DNA of 30,938 nt from Myxococcales bacterium (GTDB taxonomy: Bacteria; Myxococcota; Myxococcia; Myxococcales; Myxococcaceae), in contig PMBV01000400.1 in assembly GCA_003153055.1 (NCBI GenBank), forward strand, positions 1 through 30,938. Reading direction: 5' to 3'. This document shows positions 15,215 to 23,683 of the stretch, piece by piece (positions within the stretch are counted from its first letter, which is position 1; each line of letters starts with the position of its first letter). The notes beneath the pieces were generated by a model, which was not told the DNA's origin, ran no database searches, and saw nothing but the letters and a program-made list of their open reading frames with translations. Position numbers and translations under genes: made by a program.

Positions 15215-15990
15215 ACGGCCTCTCGCTCGCCATCGAGACGCTCCAGCCGCACATCGCCGCGGTGGGTTTGCTGGGCGCGCGACTGGTGCCGGTGGCCTTC
15301 CTCTGCCCGCTCCTGGGCGGCCAGCACACCCCGACGCACGTGAAGCTCGGGCTGGTGCTGGCACTGGCCAGCGTCCTCCACTTCGAGGCGGGTCTGGGAG
15401 CGCACCACGGGGCGCTGACCCTCGTCTGGGTCGGGTGGGCGCTCAAGGAGGCGGTCTTGGGCACCACGCTGGGGCTCATCGCCGCCTTGCCGTTCGACGC
15501 CGCGCGCATCGGAGGGCGCTTCATCGACCTCTTCCGTGGCTCCTCCGCCGAGGCCGCGCTCCCGCTCGCCGGCAGCACAGAAGCCGCCAGCGGAGACGCG
15601 CTTCACTCGTTGATGCTGGCCATCGCCGCCACCGGGGTGATCATGCCGCTGGTGCTGGGGGCGCTGTTCAGGAGCTACCAGTGGGTGCCCCTGGGGAGCT
15701 TCGCCCACAGCGACCAGGTGGCCCTCGAGGTCGCCCGCCTCGTGGGAGGTGCCTTCGCGACTGGGCTCGCGATCGGCGCGCCCTTCGCAGCCCTGAGCCT
15801 GGTGGTCGATACGCTCTTGGGCCTCGGCTCCCGGGCCTCGGCGGGCATGAACCTGCAAGACACGGCCGCGCCGCTCAAGATCCTCGGGGGCGGTGGGCTC
15901 TTCTGGCTGGCCCTCGGCGTCTTGGCTCAGCGCCTTCAGGGCCTGGCCCTCGAGACCCCAGACGCGATGCAGCGTCTGTTGGAGCAGTAG
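15211..15990 (+). CDS. sctT: T3SS export gate protein SctT
   Basis: A 259-residue FliR/YscT family protein with six or more hydrophobic helices. The recognisable segments are the N-terminal RLVPVAFLCPLLGG, the central ALPFDAARIGGRFIDLFRGS, and the C-terminal APFAALSLVVDTLLGLGSRA. One copy completes the R5S4T1 gate and contacts SctU. The GTG start at 15211 overlaps the sctS stop; this start fits the family length of about 260 residues. Confidence 0.95.
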   Translation: MNGLSLAIETLQPHIAAVGLLGARLVPVAFLCPLLGGQHTPTHVKLGLVLALASVLHFEAGLGAHHGALTLVWVGWALKEAVLGTTLGLIAALPFDAARIGGRFIDLFRGSSAEAALPLAGSTEAASGDALHSLMLAIAATGVIMPLVLGALFRSYQWVPLGSFAHSDQVALEVARLVGGAFATGLAIGAPFAALSLVVDTLLGLGSRASAGMNLQDTAAPLKILGGGGLFWLALGVLAQRLQGLALETPDAMQRLLEQ

Positions 15991-16002
15991 AGGATCTGCG
16001 CC

Positions 16003-17067
16003 GTGAGCGAGAAGACCCAAGCGCCCAGTGCCCAGAAGCTCAAACACGCGCGCAGGAAGGGGCAGATCGCCAAGAGCAAGCTGTTCACCTCGGCGACCGT
16101 GACCCTGGGCGGGCTCCTGGGCACCCTCGCCTTCTCGGCCGAAACGACGAGCCGCCTGCGGGGCTGGACCGCGGCGCTCCTCGTCGGCACGGCCGATCCG
16201 ACGACGGCGCTCTACGAGGGGCTGTGGCTCCTCGCGCGGTCGGCCACCCCGACGCTGGCCGGCGCGTTCGTCGCGGCGCTGGCCTCGCAAGTGGCGCTGG
16301 CCGGTTTCGAGGTGAACGTCGATCAGGTGATGCCCAAGCTCGAGCGCCTCGACTTCATCGCGGGGGCGAGGAAGCTCTTCAGCGTGCAGCGGCTCGTCGA
16401 CCTCGCCAAGGGCCTGGCCGTCGCGGGCCTCATGGCGTTTCTGCTGTGGCGCGGGGTCGTCGCCGCCGCGCCGCTGGCGCTCCGAGCCGTCGACGCCGAG
16501 GGAGGTCAGGCCTTGACCGCCCTGCTCGATCTGTGGAGGCCGCTCGTCCTCCAAGCGGCGCTGGTGCTCGCGACCTTGGGCCTGGGCGATCAACTCCTCG
16601 CGCGGAGGAAGCACCTCAGGGACCTCATGATGACGAAGGAGGAAGTGAAGCAGGAGCACAAGAGCTCCGAAGGCGACCCTCACGCCAAGCGCAAACGGAA
16701 GGCGCTGCATCAGCAGCTCGCATCAGGAGGCCCGGCACGCGGGGTGCACAAGGCGACCGCCGTGGTCGTCAACCCGACGCATATCGCGGTGGCCCTCCGC
16801 TACGACGAGGCGGAGTGCGAAGCGCCATACATCGTGGCCAAAGGTCGCGAGGAGGATGCCTTGAAGCTCCGCAGAGAAGCAGAGTCCCTGGAGATTCCCG
16901 TGGTCCGTGACATTCCCCTGGCGAGGGCCTTGGTGCAGTACGACGTGGGCGAGGAGGTCCCCGAGGAGCTGTACCAGGCGGCCGCGGCGGTGCTCCAGGT
17001 CGCCCTGGCAGCATCCGAAGAGCGAGACGCCGTCCACGCGGTGCTCGAAGGGGAGCGTCGACCGTGA
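16003..17067 (+). CDS. sctU: T3SS substrate-specificity switch protein SctU
   Basis: A 354-residue FlhB/YscU family protein. It has the basic N-terminus (SEKTQAPSAQKLKHARRKGQ), four membrane segments at about 30-205, a charged linker (TKEEVKQEHKSSEGDPHAKR) and the cytoplasmic domain with the autocleavage motif NPTH at 257-260. Cleavage between Asn and Pro switches export from early to late substrates. The intact motif argues for a working switch. GTG start at 16003, 12 bp after sctT; the stop overlaps the sctV GTG. Confidence 0.97.
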   Translation: MSEKTQAPSAQKLKHARRKGQIAKSKLFTSATVTLGGLLGTLAFSAETTSRLRGWTAALLVGTADPTTALYEGLWLLARSATPTLAGAFVAALASQVALAGFEVNVDQVMPKLERLDFIAGARKLFSVQRLVDLAKGLAVAGLMAFLLWRGVVAAAPLALRAVDAEGGQALTALLDLWRPLVLQAALVLATLGLGDQLLARRKHLRDLMMTKEEVKQEHKSSEGDPHAKRKRKALHQQLASGGPARGVHKATAVVVNPTHIAVALRYDEAECEAPYIVAKGREEDALKLRREAESLEIPVVRDIPLARALVQYDVGEEVPEELYQAAAAVLQVALAASEERDAVHAVLEGERRP

Positions 17068-19166
17068 ATCGGCTCCTCGACCTCGTGCAGAAGGTGCTCG
17101 CCCGGGCCAAGACGTCGAGTGACGTCGTGATGGCGGTGGTGCTGGCGATGATCATCGGCGCGCTGATAGTCCCGCTGCCCGCCTGGCTGCTCGACGTGGG
17201 TATCGCCATCAACCTCGCGGCCGCCCTGTCACTCTTGGTCGCCGCGCTCTACGCCAAAGACGCCCTCAAGGTGGCGACCTTCCCTACGCTGCTGCTGTTG
17301 ACCACGCTGTTCCGCCTGGCGATGAACGTGTCTTCGACCCGCCTCGCGCTGTCCGAGGGGCACGCGGGAGAGATCATTCAGGCCTTCGGCGAATTCGTGG
17401 TGCGAGGAGACTACGTGGTGGGGGCGGTCATCTTCTCCATCCTCACGCTGGTGCAGTTCATGGTGGTGACCAAGGGCGCCGAGCGCGTCGCCGAGGTCTC
17501 GGCTCGGTTCACCCTCGACGCCATGCCTGGCAAGCAGATGTCCATCGACGCCGATCTGCGCTCCGGGGCCATCACCCAGGACCAGGCGCGAGGCCGCCGC
17601 CGGGAGCTCGAACGCGAGTCTCAGTTGTTCGGGGCGATGGACGGGGCCATGAAGTTCGTCAAGGGCGACACCATCGCGGGCCTGGTCATCACCCTCATCA
17701 ACCTCCTCGGCGGCGTGGTCATCGGCGTGGTTCAGAATGGCATGACGGCCAGCGAGGCAGCGGGAACGTACGCCCTCATCAGCATCGGCGACGGGCTCGT
17801 CTCGCAGATCCCCTCCCTCTCCATCGCCGTCGCCGCGGGCATCGTGGTGACCCGGGTCGCCTCGGAGAAGGAAGAGGACTCGTTGGGCTCGGACATCGGG
17901 GCCCAGTTCTTCGGGCAATACAAGGCCCTGTTCGTCGTCGCAGGGTTGTGCCTCGCGTTCGCCGCGATTCCCGGAATGCCCCACTTCACCTTCGTGGTGA
18001 TCGCCTCCGTGCTCGCCCTGGTGGCCATGGGCCTCAAACGCCTGAAGGATGAGCCCAGCGCGGCGCAAGCGAGCCGCTCCCAGGCGGTCGCCGCCACGGC
18101 GCCCACCAAGCCCGCGCCCTCACCCGGCTCGAAGCTCGACGCGCAGGTGCAAGGGGTGGCGCCGTTGCTTCTCGATGTCTCTGTTGCGCTCACCGCCTTG
18201 GTCGAGGCCGACGGTCAGCACTTCGTGCACCACGAGCTCGAACAGGTGCGAGAGCGCATCTTTCACGAGCTGGGCGTTCGAGTGCCGGCGTTCAGGGTGC
18301 GCACCGGCGCCCCATTGCCCGGCCTGGGGTACACCCTGGCGGTCGACGAGATCCCCTCCGGCCGAGGCACGCTCCCCGACGGAGAGCACTTCGCCATGGT
18401 GGCGCAGGGAGACCTCGCCGCCTACGGCGTGAAGGCTCGGGCCGTCACCGACCCCAGCGGTCGAACCGTCAGCGCGATCTCCCAAGGACAAGCCCTCGAG
18501 CTTGGCGCCGCCGGGGTCACGGTGCGCAGTGCGAGGGAGCTGCTCGCCGACCACGTCCTCATGCTGTTGAAGAAGCGGGCCCCTCAGTTCCTCGGCGTGC
18601 AAGAGGTGCAGTCGGCCCTCACCACGCTCGAGCAGCAGGCCCCCGCGCTGGTGAAGGAGGCGCTGCACAAGGTGCCACTGCCGCTGTTGACCGAGGTGCT
18701 GAAGGAGCTCCTCCACGAGCACGTCGGCATCCGCAACTTCCGCGCGATTCTCGAGGCCCTGCTTGCCCCCTCGACCGAAGGCGACGCCAGCCAGCTCGCA
18801 GAACGCTGCCGCGCGGCGCTGGCACGACAGCTCAGCCATCAGTACGCCAACGGGGGCCCTCTGTTCGCCTTCCTGGTGGACCCTTCGGTCGAGGAGACCC
18901 TGCGTCAGCAAAGGCAAGGGCTCGATCCAACGCAGGCTGGTGCGATTCTCGAAGGGGTCAAGCGAGTCGCCCGCCAGGGCAAGGCAGTCTTGCTGTCGTC
19001 GCCCGATGTTCGACGGCTCCTGCGACGACTGGTCGAAGGGGCCTTCCCCGAGGTCGCGGTGCTGACATTCAACGAGCTCGATCCCGAGCTCCAGGTGCGC
19101 CCAGTCGGGCGACTGGTCGCCGCCAACCGGTCGTCACCGGCGAGTGTGCTTAGCTCTGGGGGTTGA
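17064..19166 (+). CDS. sctV: T3SS export apparatus protein SctV
   Basis: A 700-residue FlhA/YscV family protein. It has about eight membrane helices at residues 20-325. The family signature falls in FPTLLLLTTLFRLAMNVSST, and the LDAMPGKQMSIDADLRSGAI loop is present. The cytoplasmic domain from about 355 forms the nonameric ring that docks substrates and chaperones. The length is normal. The GTG start overlaps sctU. It is the last gene of the operon, and its 3' end overlaps by 17 bp the 3' end of the opposite HU gene. No ATPase or other T3SS gene follows. Confidence 0.97.
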   Translation: MNRLLDLVQKVLARAKTSSDVVMAVVLAMIIGALIVPLPAWLLDVGIAINLAAALSLLVAALYAKDALKVATFPTLLLLTTLFRLAMNVSSTRLALSEGHAGEIIQAFGEFVVRGDYVVGAVIFSILTLVQFMVVTKGAERVAEVSARFTLDAMPGKQMSIDADLRSGAITQDQARGRRRELERESQLFGAMDGAMKFVKGDTIAGLVITLINLLGGVVIGVVQNGMTASEAAGTYALISIGDGLVSQIPSLSIAVAAGIVVTRVASEKEEDSLGSDIGAQFFGQYKALFVVAGLCLAFAAIPGMPHFTFVVIASVLALVAMGLKRLKDEPSAAQASRSQAVAATAPTKPAPSPGSKLDAQVQGVAPLLLDVSVALTALVEADGQHFVHHELEQVRERIFHELGVRVPAFRVRTGAPLPGLGYTLAVDEIPSGRGTLPDGEHFAMVAQGDLAAYGVKARAVTDPSGRTVSAISQGQALELGAAGVTVRSARELLADHVLMLLKKRAPQFLGVQEVQSALTTLEQQAPALVKEALHKVPLPLLTEVLKELLHEHVGIRNFRAILEALLAPSTEGDASQLAERCRAALARQLSHQYANGGPLFAFLVDPSVEETLRQQRQGLDPTQAGAILEGVKRVARQGKAVLLSSPDVRRLLRRLVEGAFPEVAVLTFNELDPELQVRPVGRLVAANRSSPASVLSSGG

Positions 19167-19467
19167 GCGGCGGCACCTTGCCGTCCGGCCCGGGTTTGTT
19201 GACGCGATCCTTCAGCTCCTTACCCGCGCGGAACAGGAGGCCCCGCTTGGCCCTCACGGGAATCGGCTCGCCCGTCTTGGGGTTTCGGCCCTGATACGCC
19301 CCGTAGTGCTTCACGTGAAAGGCGCCGAGCCCGCGGATCTCGATGTTCTCGCCCGCGACGAGGGCGTCTTTCATCGAGCCGAAGATCACCTCGATGGTCG
19401 CCTCGGCCTGTTTCTGCGTCACCCCCTTCTTCCCCACCAGGATGTTCACCAGGTCTGACTTGAGCAC
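19150..19467 (-). CDS. HU/IHF-family DNA-binding protein
   Basis: A 105-residue histone-like protein that bends DNA as a dimer. It has the N-terminal helices (LKSDLVNILVGKKGVTQKQA), the beta core (IEIRGLGAFHVKHYG), the DNA-intercalating arm (GRNPKTGEPIPVRAKRG) and the closing helix (LLFRAGKELKDRVN). A 14-residue Pro/Gly tail extends past the usual ~90 residues. The start is the GTG at 19467, preceded by a strong AAGGAGG; the frame is open further upstream but that part does not resemble the family. It could be HU or an IHF-alpha-like subunit. Confidence 0.93.
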   Translation of the reverse strand: MLKSDLVNILVGKKGVTQKQAEATIEVIFGSMKDALVAGENIEIRGLGAFHVKHYGAYQGRNPKTGEPIPVRAKRGLLFRAGKELKDRVNKPGPDGKVPPLNPQS

Positions 19468-19525
19468 GGGGTTCCACCCTCCTTGAGGCAACCAATGAGC
19501 CGAAACTACTGCTCTTTTCGAGAGG

Positions 19526-19555
19526 AGCATACTCACGAAGACGTCAACCCTGCAA
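19526..19555 (-). promoter_or_regulatory. Possible promoter of the HU gene
   Basis: Reading the minus strand, TTGCAG (19555-19550) and TATGCT (19531-19526) stand 18 bp apart and resemble sigma-70 -35 and -10 boxes, about 60 bp before the GTG start. It is an AT-richer island in GC-rich DNA. No transcript start is known. Confidence 0.3.
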
Positions 19556-19560
19556 GAAAC

Positions 19561-20856
19561 CTACGGTTTTGACGCATCCGGGCCCTGCGCCCTGGCGAGG
19601 TCCACCCAGGAAATTTCCTTGAGTTTTTCGACGGTTGCCCGGTCAGCAGCACCGAAATACGCGGCCACGGTTTCGAACTGCCCCGTGCCCGAGCTTCGGT
19701 CTTGGCTGACCAGCCTGGCCACGCCGCCGACCGCCGCGGAGATGTCCGCCACGGTCAGCTCTTCAGGAGCGCGAGCGGGGGCGAGGAGGCGCTGGGGTGA
19801 GGAGAGCGTGAGGAGCCCCGCCTCGACCAGGCGGGTGCTCAGCTCGATGACACGCTGCTCGGGCATCTTGAGCTCGGCCGCGAGTGACCGCGTCGACAGG
19901 CCCAGCAGGCCTCCTTGGACACCGCGAGTGAGCAGCTCGGCAATTCGGCAGGCGATGAGCTCCTGGCTACGCGGGTGCTCGAGGTGATCACGAAACGCGT
20001 CGTTAAAGTCGGCGTGCTCGACCGCGTAGGCCAGACGGGCGCCGGCGAGCACGATGTACCACGCGACGTAGACCCAGGTGAGGAACAGCGGCGCGACCCC
20101 CAGCGAGCCATACAGCATGCTGGCGCTCAGGAAGAGGCTGGCGATGCCTCCGTAGACGTTCCGCGCCAGCTCCCAAGCCAGCGCACCTGCCACGCCACCA
20201 ATGACGGCGCTCCCCCACCCCACCGGTGCGTGCGGGGCGAACTTGTACAGGAGCGAGAAGACGACGCTGGCTGCCGCCACCGCTCCGAGCTCAAAGGCCC
20301 AGCCAGACAAGGGCATCTCGAGCCACTGCACCACATGCTTGAGCCCCTCGGTGCCCAGCAACGACAACACCATGATGAGCGGGCCGAAGAGGAGGATGCC
20401 GGCGTAGAGCCCGACACTCACCACCACGGGTCGCTTGCGGCGCACGGCCCAGACGTCGTTGAGCGAGGCGTCGAGGTGCCGCAAGAGAACCCCCGCCGAC
20501 ACCATCACCACCAGGAACGACACGCCCCCGGCCACTCCCACGTTGGTCGCCGAAAAGAAGGCCCGCACCGTCTGTTCGCCGCCGGGAGAGAGGAGCTCCG
20601 CGAAGAAGGCCTTGACGAGTCGGTCGAGGCGGGTGGCGCCGAACTGGTGCACCAACGAGAGAATGACCACGGCCAGCGGCACCAGCGAGGTCACGGTCAC
20701 GAAGGTCAGGTTCCCCGCCCGGAGGCCGATGGGCTCTCCGCGGAACCCGACGAACACGGCGCGGGCCAGCCGCCAGGTGCGGGTCAGCAACCCCAGAATG
20801 CCGCGCCTGGGCACCTTGGGGCCAAGCTCCAGCTCGGTCGTGTCGGTCGAGTCCAT
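19561..20856 (-). CDS. YihY/UPF0761 family membrane protein with winged-helix-like C-terminus
   Basis: A 431-residue protein. The first ~290 residues are the YihY (BrkB) membrane domain with about six helices; the family's N-terminal core is seen as AGNLTFVTVTSLVPLAVVIL and later GVAPLFLTWVYVAWYIVLAG. The rest is cytoplasmic; residues about 320-385 read like a winged helix (LLGLSTRSLAAELKMPEQRV, LVEAGLLTLS). This family was once called ribonuclease BN, which was an error; its function is unsettled. Start ATG 20856 lies 5 bp after the small gene upstream. A GTG at 20865 overlapping that gene's stop is an alternative. Confidence 0.88.
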   Translation of the reverse strand: MDSTDTTELELGPKVPRRGILGLLTRTWRLARAVFVGFRGEPIGLRAGNLTFVTVTSLVPLAVVILSLVHQFGATRLDRLVKAFFAELLSPGGEQTVRAFFSATNVGVAGGVSFLVVMVSAGVLLRHLDASLNDVWAVRRKRPVVVSVGLYAGILLFGPLIMVLSLLGTEGLKHVVQWLEMPLSGWAFELGAVAAASVVFSLLYKFAPHAPVGWGSAVIGGVAGALAWELARNVYGGIASLFLSASMLYGSLGVAPLFLTWVYVAWYIVLAGARLAYAVEHADFNDAFRDHLEHPRSQELIACRIAELLTRGVQGGLLGLSTRSLAAELKMPEQRVIELSTRLVEAGLLTLSSPQRLLAPARAPEELTVADISAAVGGVARLVSQDRSSGTGQFETVAAYFGAADRATVEKLKEISWVDLARAQGPDASKP

Positions 20857-20861
20857 CGCGG

Positions 20862-21011
20862 TCACCGCCGAACGAGAATGCGCTCGGTGAGCTCGAGGTC
20901 TTCGGTCTTGATGAAGAGGCCCCACCGGCTGGGGTGAGTGCCTGTGAGGAATGGGGTCTGGAAGTGAGGAACGACCGGGGGCGGTACCGGGAGCGGGTGC
21001 GGCCGAGTCAC
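20862..21011 (-). CDS. Probable 49-residue small protein between RNase E/G and YihY genes
   Basis: A GTG-started frame of 49 codons lies 6 bp after the RNase E/G stop and ends 5 bp before the YihY start, filling the gap almost exactly. The product begins Pro-rich (TRPHPLPVPPPVVPHF) and continues SRWGLFIKTEDLELTERILV before ending Arg-Arg. The composition of the second half looks like real protein, not GC-driven noise. GGTG is the only weak Shine-Dalgarno match. I do not recognise a family. The alternative is simple read-through spacer. Confidence 0.45.
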   Translation of the reverse strand: MTRPHPLPVPPPVVPHFQTPFLTGTHPSRWGLFIKTEDLELTERILVRR

Positions 21012-21017
21012 CTGGGC

Positions 21018-23348
21018 TCAGTCCTGCCCCTCTGACGCCGGTGGCTGGCTGGGGGAAGAGGGCCGCGGCCGACCGTCGGCAGAGGCACCGTGGCCCCCGC
21101 GGTTGCGGTCACGATCGCGATTGCGACCTCGATCTCGGTCACGACCGCCGCGCCGATCGCGATCACCCCCGCGCTCGTTGCGGTCACCACCACCACCCGA
21201 GCCACCCGAGCCACCCGCCCCACCGCCGCCGCCGCCGCCGCCGCCACGGTCGAAGCGGGCGTCCTGCGTGGCCGGCTTTCGGGCGCCCGAGTACGTGGTG
21301 GGGTCGAAGTCGACGGTGGTCGAGGCGACCTTGATCTCCACGCCAGCGACAGGCCGCGCGTAGATATCGTACTGCTCGCGGTGGTAGTCCTGGCGGGGTC
21401 GCACCTGAATGGTCTTATTGAACCGATCCATGAGGTGGCGCAGCTCTTCCCGCTCGTCGGCTTGCAGCAGGTTGGCGACCTCGACCTGGCATTGCACCAC
21501 CAGGGTGGGGTCTTTGTAGGCGGGCGCCGAGCGGCGGAGCTCGCGGAAGATCTCGTAGGTCACGGTGGTGGCCGTCTTCACGTAGCCCTGGCCCCCACAG
21601 TAGCCACAGTCTTCGTGGAGAATGCGCCCGATGGACTCGCGGACGCGCTTGCGTGTCATCTCGATGAGGCCGAGCTCGCTGATACGCAGCACGTTGGTCT
21701 TGGCCTTGTCGCGGCCCAGCGCCTCCTGGAGCGCCTTGAACACCTTGTCGCGGTTCTGCTGCTTCTCCATGTCGATGAAGTCGCAGATGATGATGCCGCC
21801 GATGTTGCGCAGCCGGAGCTGGTAGACGATTTCCTTGGCCGCCTCGGTGTTGATCTTGGTGATCGTGTCCTCGAGGTTCTTCTTGCCGACGTAGCGGCCG
21901 GAGTTGACGTCGATAGCGGTCAACGCCTCGGCTTGATCCATGATCAGGTAGCCGCCCGACTTGAGCCACACCTTGCGGGCCGTGGCGCGCTTGATCTCCT
22001 CCTCGATGCCGTAGGCGTCGAAGATCGGCTCCTCGGTGTCGTGGAGCACGATGCGCTGACCGAGCGCTGGGTCCTGGGCCACCACGAACCCTTGAACCCG
22101 GGTGAACTCGTCGCGGTCGTCGATGATGAGCTTCTCGACATCTTGGGCGAAGAGGTCTCTCGTCGCCCGCAAGATGAGGTCGAGATCGGGGTGCAGGAGC
22201 CCGGCACGGTGAATCTTCTCGGACTTGCGGACCGTGTCGTTCCACACTTCGATGAGGAAACGAATGTCGGCCTCGAGCTTCTCCTGAGGCACGTTCTCGG
22301 CCACGGTGCGAACGATGAAGCCGGTGCCAGGCGGTCGCAGGCGCTCCACGATGTCACGCAGCCGCCGACGCTCTTTCTCGTTGCCGATTCGCCTGCTGAT
22401 ACCCACGTGATCGACGGTGGGCATGAAGACGAGGTGACGACCAGGTATCGAGATGTGAGAGGTGAGCCGGGCCCCCTTGGTGCCGATGGGGTCCTTCGAC
22501 ACCTGCACCAGCACCTCTTGACCGACCTTGAGCAGGTCTTCGATGCGCTGTTGCTTCCGAGGCTCGGGCTTGCGCTCGCGATCGCGGCCCTTGTCTCGGC
22601 GCTCGTCACGACGCTCCTTGAAGCGCACGTCGCGCGGGGCCCCAGAGCGAGGCGTCTCGAGCTTCTCGGCCGCGGGGGGAGTCGGAGGCGTCACCGCTGG
22701 CGGCGCTGGTGACGGAGGCGCTGCCGACTCGGCCACTGCCGCCACCAGGACCTCCGAGCCAGTGACCGACGGCTCAGCGGGAGCAGGCGTCGGGAGAGGC
22801 GTCGGCGCCAACGCCTCAAGCGGAGGCGCCGGAGGGACGAGACTCACCTCACCCGAGGTCTCGACTTGACGATCGCCGCGCTCCAACTGCCCCTCGGGCA
22901 CCGGCGGTGGCGTGGGCATTTCTGACGTCGCGGGGCTCGCCTCGAGCTCGAACTCCTCGATATGCTCGATGTGCTCGACATGCTCGGCACTGGCACCGGC
23001 TGCTTCGCCCCCCTCAGACCCGTGGTGCGCGTGGAGCTCATCTGACTCGTCGGGCACCTCGGGCACGTCGTCGTCTTGCTCACCCTCGGTGAGGTCGAAC
23101 TGGTGGCGGGCGACATCGGGGTCGAACAACACGTCGCCGACGTAGAGGAAGGCCGCCTTGTCCTGGCCAATGTCGACGAAGGCCGCCTGCATGCCAGGCA
23201 GCACACGGGTCACTCGGCCTTTGTAGACGTTGCCGACGATCCCCTTGTCTTTTTTCCGTTCGAGGTAGAACTCAGCGATATGGCCGTTCTCGACCAAAGC
23301 AACGCGGGTCTCTCGCCCGGCCGCGTTTATCACGAGGACACTGCTCAT
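21018..23348 (-). CDS. RNase E/G family endoribonuclease
   Basis: A 776-residue single-strand-specific endoribonuclease of the RNase E/G family, for mRNA decay and rRNA/tRNA maturation. The first part of the S1 RNA-binding domain (about 36-78) is separated from its end (about 268-300) by some 180 acidic, then Pro/Ala-rich, then Arg/Lys-rich residues. The catalytic core has the metal-binding Asp480 (TAIDVNSGRY) and Asp523 (IIICDFIDM), 43 residues apart as in E. coli RNase E. The Zn-link Cys581 and Cys584 (CGYC) also keep the E. coli spacing. The tail from about 695 is Gly- and Arg/Asp-rich and disordered, and may bind RNA or partners. The start ATG at 23348 is clear. Confidence 0.96.
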   Translation of the reverse strand: MSSVLVINAAGRETRVALVENGHIAEFYLERKKDKGIVGNVYKGRVTRVLPGMQAAFVDIGQDKAAFLYVGDVLFDPDVARHQFDLTEGEQDDDVPEVPDESDELHAHHGSEGGEAAGASAEHVEHIEHIEEFELEASPATSEMPTPPPVPEGQLERGDRQVETSGEVSLVPPAPPLEALAPTPLPTPAPAEPSVTGSEVLVAAVAESAAPPSPAPPAVTPPTPPAAEKLETPRSGAPRDVRFKERRDERRDKGRDRERKPEPRKQQRIEDLLKVGQEVLVQVSKDPIGTKGARLTSHISIPGRHLVFMPTVDHVGISRRIGNEKERRRLRDIVERLRPPGTGFIVRTVAENVPQEKLEADIRFLIEVWNDTVRKSEKIHRAGLLHPDLDLILRATRDLFAQDVEKLIIDDRDEFTRVQGFVVAQDPALGQRIVLHDTEEPIFDAYGIEEEIKRATARKVWLKSGGYLIMDQAEALTAIDVNSGRYVGKKNLEDTITKINTEAAKEIVYQLRLRNIGGIIICDFIDMEKQQNRDKVFKALQEALGRDKAKTNVLRISELGLIEMTRKRVRESIGRILHEDCGYCGGQGYVKTATTVTYEIFRELRRSAPAYKDPTLVVQCQVEVANLLQADEREELRHLMDRFNKTIQVRPRQDYHREQYDIYARPVAGVEIKVASTTVDFDPTTYSGARKPATQDARFDRGGGGGGGGGAGGSGGSGGGGDRNERGGDRDRRGGRDRDRGRNRDRDRNRGGHGASADGRPRPSSPSQPPASEGQD

Positions 23349-23683
23349 GACTCAACCTTGTCTGCGGGCCGACATCCCGAACGCCCCACGGACGGGACGG
23401 GGGGAACGAGCGGGCTGGCCACGCGTGGCATCTCGGAGGCGTCGACCGTCCAATCGCGGACCCACGCTCGCACATCGCTCGCTGTGGGTTCTCTCCGCGA
23501 AGGCCAGTCACCGCGACCTCCTGCCGGCAAAACGTGAATAAACCCGCGCTCGACTGCCGCACGGGGCCGACAACCCCCACAACCAGCCTGGCTGGCGCCG
23601 GCTCCAAAGTCCGGCGGAGGTTCCCGTCAAAACGATTGTCAACCTTGAGCGTTCCACAGAATCACAGCAGAGTAAAGGATTTG
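23349..23683 (-). promoter_or_regulatory. 335-bp leader region of the RNase E/G gene
   Basis: No gene is supported here. On the minus strand a perfect TTGACA (23642-23637) could be a -35 box, though no good -10 follows at normal spacing. Two adjacent inverted repeats, CGCCGG/CCGGCG (23596-23601 and 23611-23616) and CCAGC/GCTGG (23583-23587 and 23591-23595), would form stems in the leader transcript or at the 3' end of the upstream DUF3052 unit. In E. coli a long rne leader mediates autoregulation; a similar role here is only a suggestion. Confidence 0.35.

Noticed and set aside
14275..16710. 811-codon minus-strand frame opposite sctR-S-T-U
   Set aside because: Composition is Arg/Gln/His/Glu-rich noise typical of antisense frames in GC-rich DNA; the plus strand carries unmistakable export-gate genes.
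10443..19166. Calling the operon flagellar
   Set aside because: SctJ has a lipobox and single C-terminal helix, the first genes are needle/rod-like, and no hook, rod or flagellin genes are present.
19561..20856. Annotation of the YihY family gene as ribonuclease BN
   Set aside because: The RNase BN name for this family was withdrawn; the protein is a multi-helix membrane protein without nuclease motifs.
21090..22712. 540-codon plus-strand frame inside the RNase E/G gene
   Set aside because: It is the antisense shadow of a gene with catalytic motifs fully conserved; its own sequence has repetitive hydrophobic Val/Leu/Asp composition and no motif.
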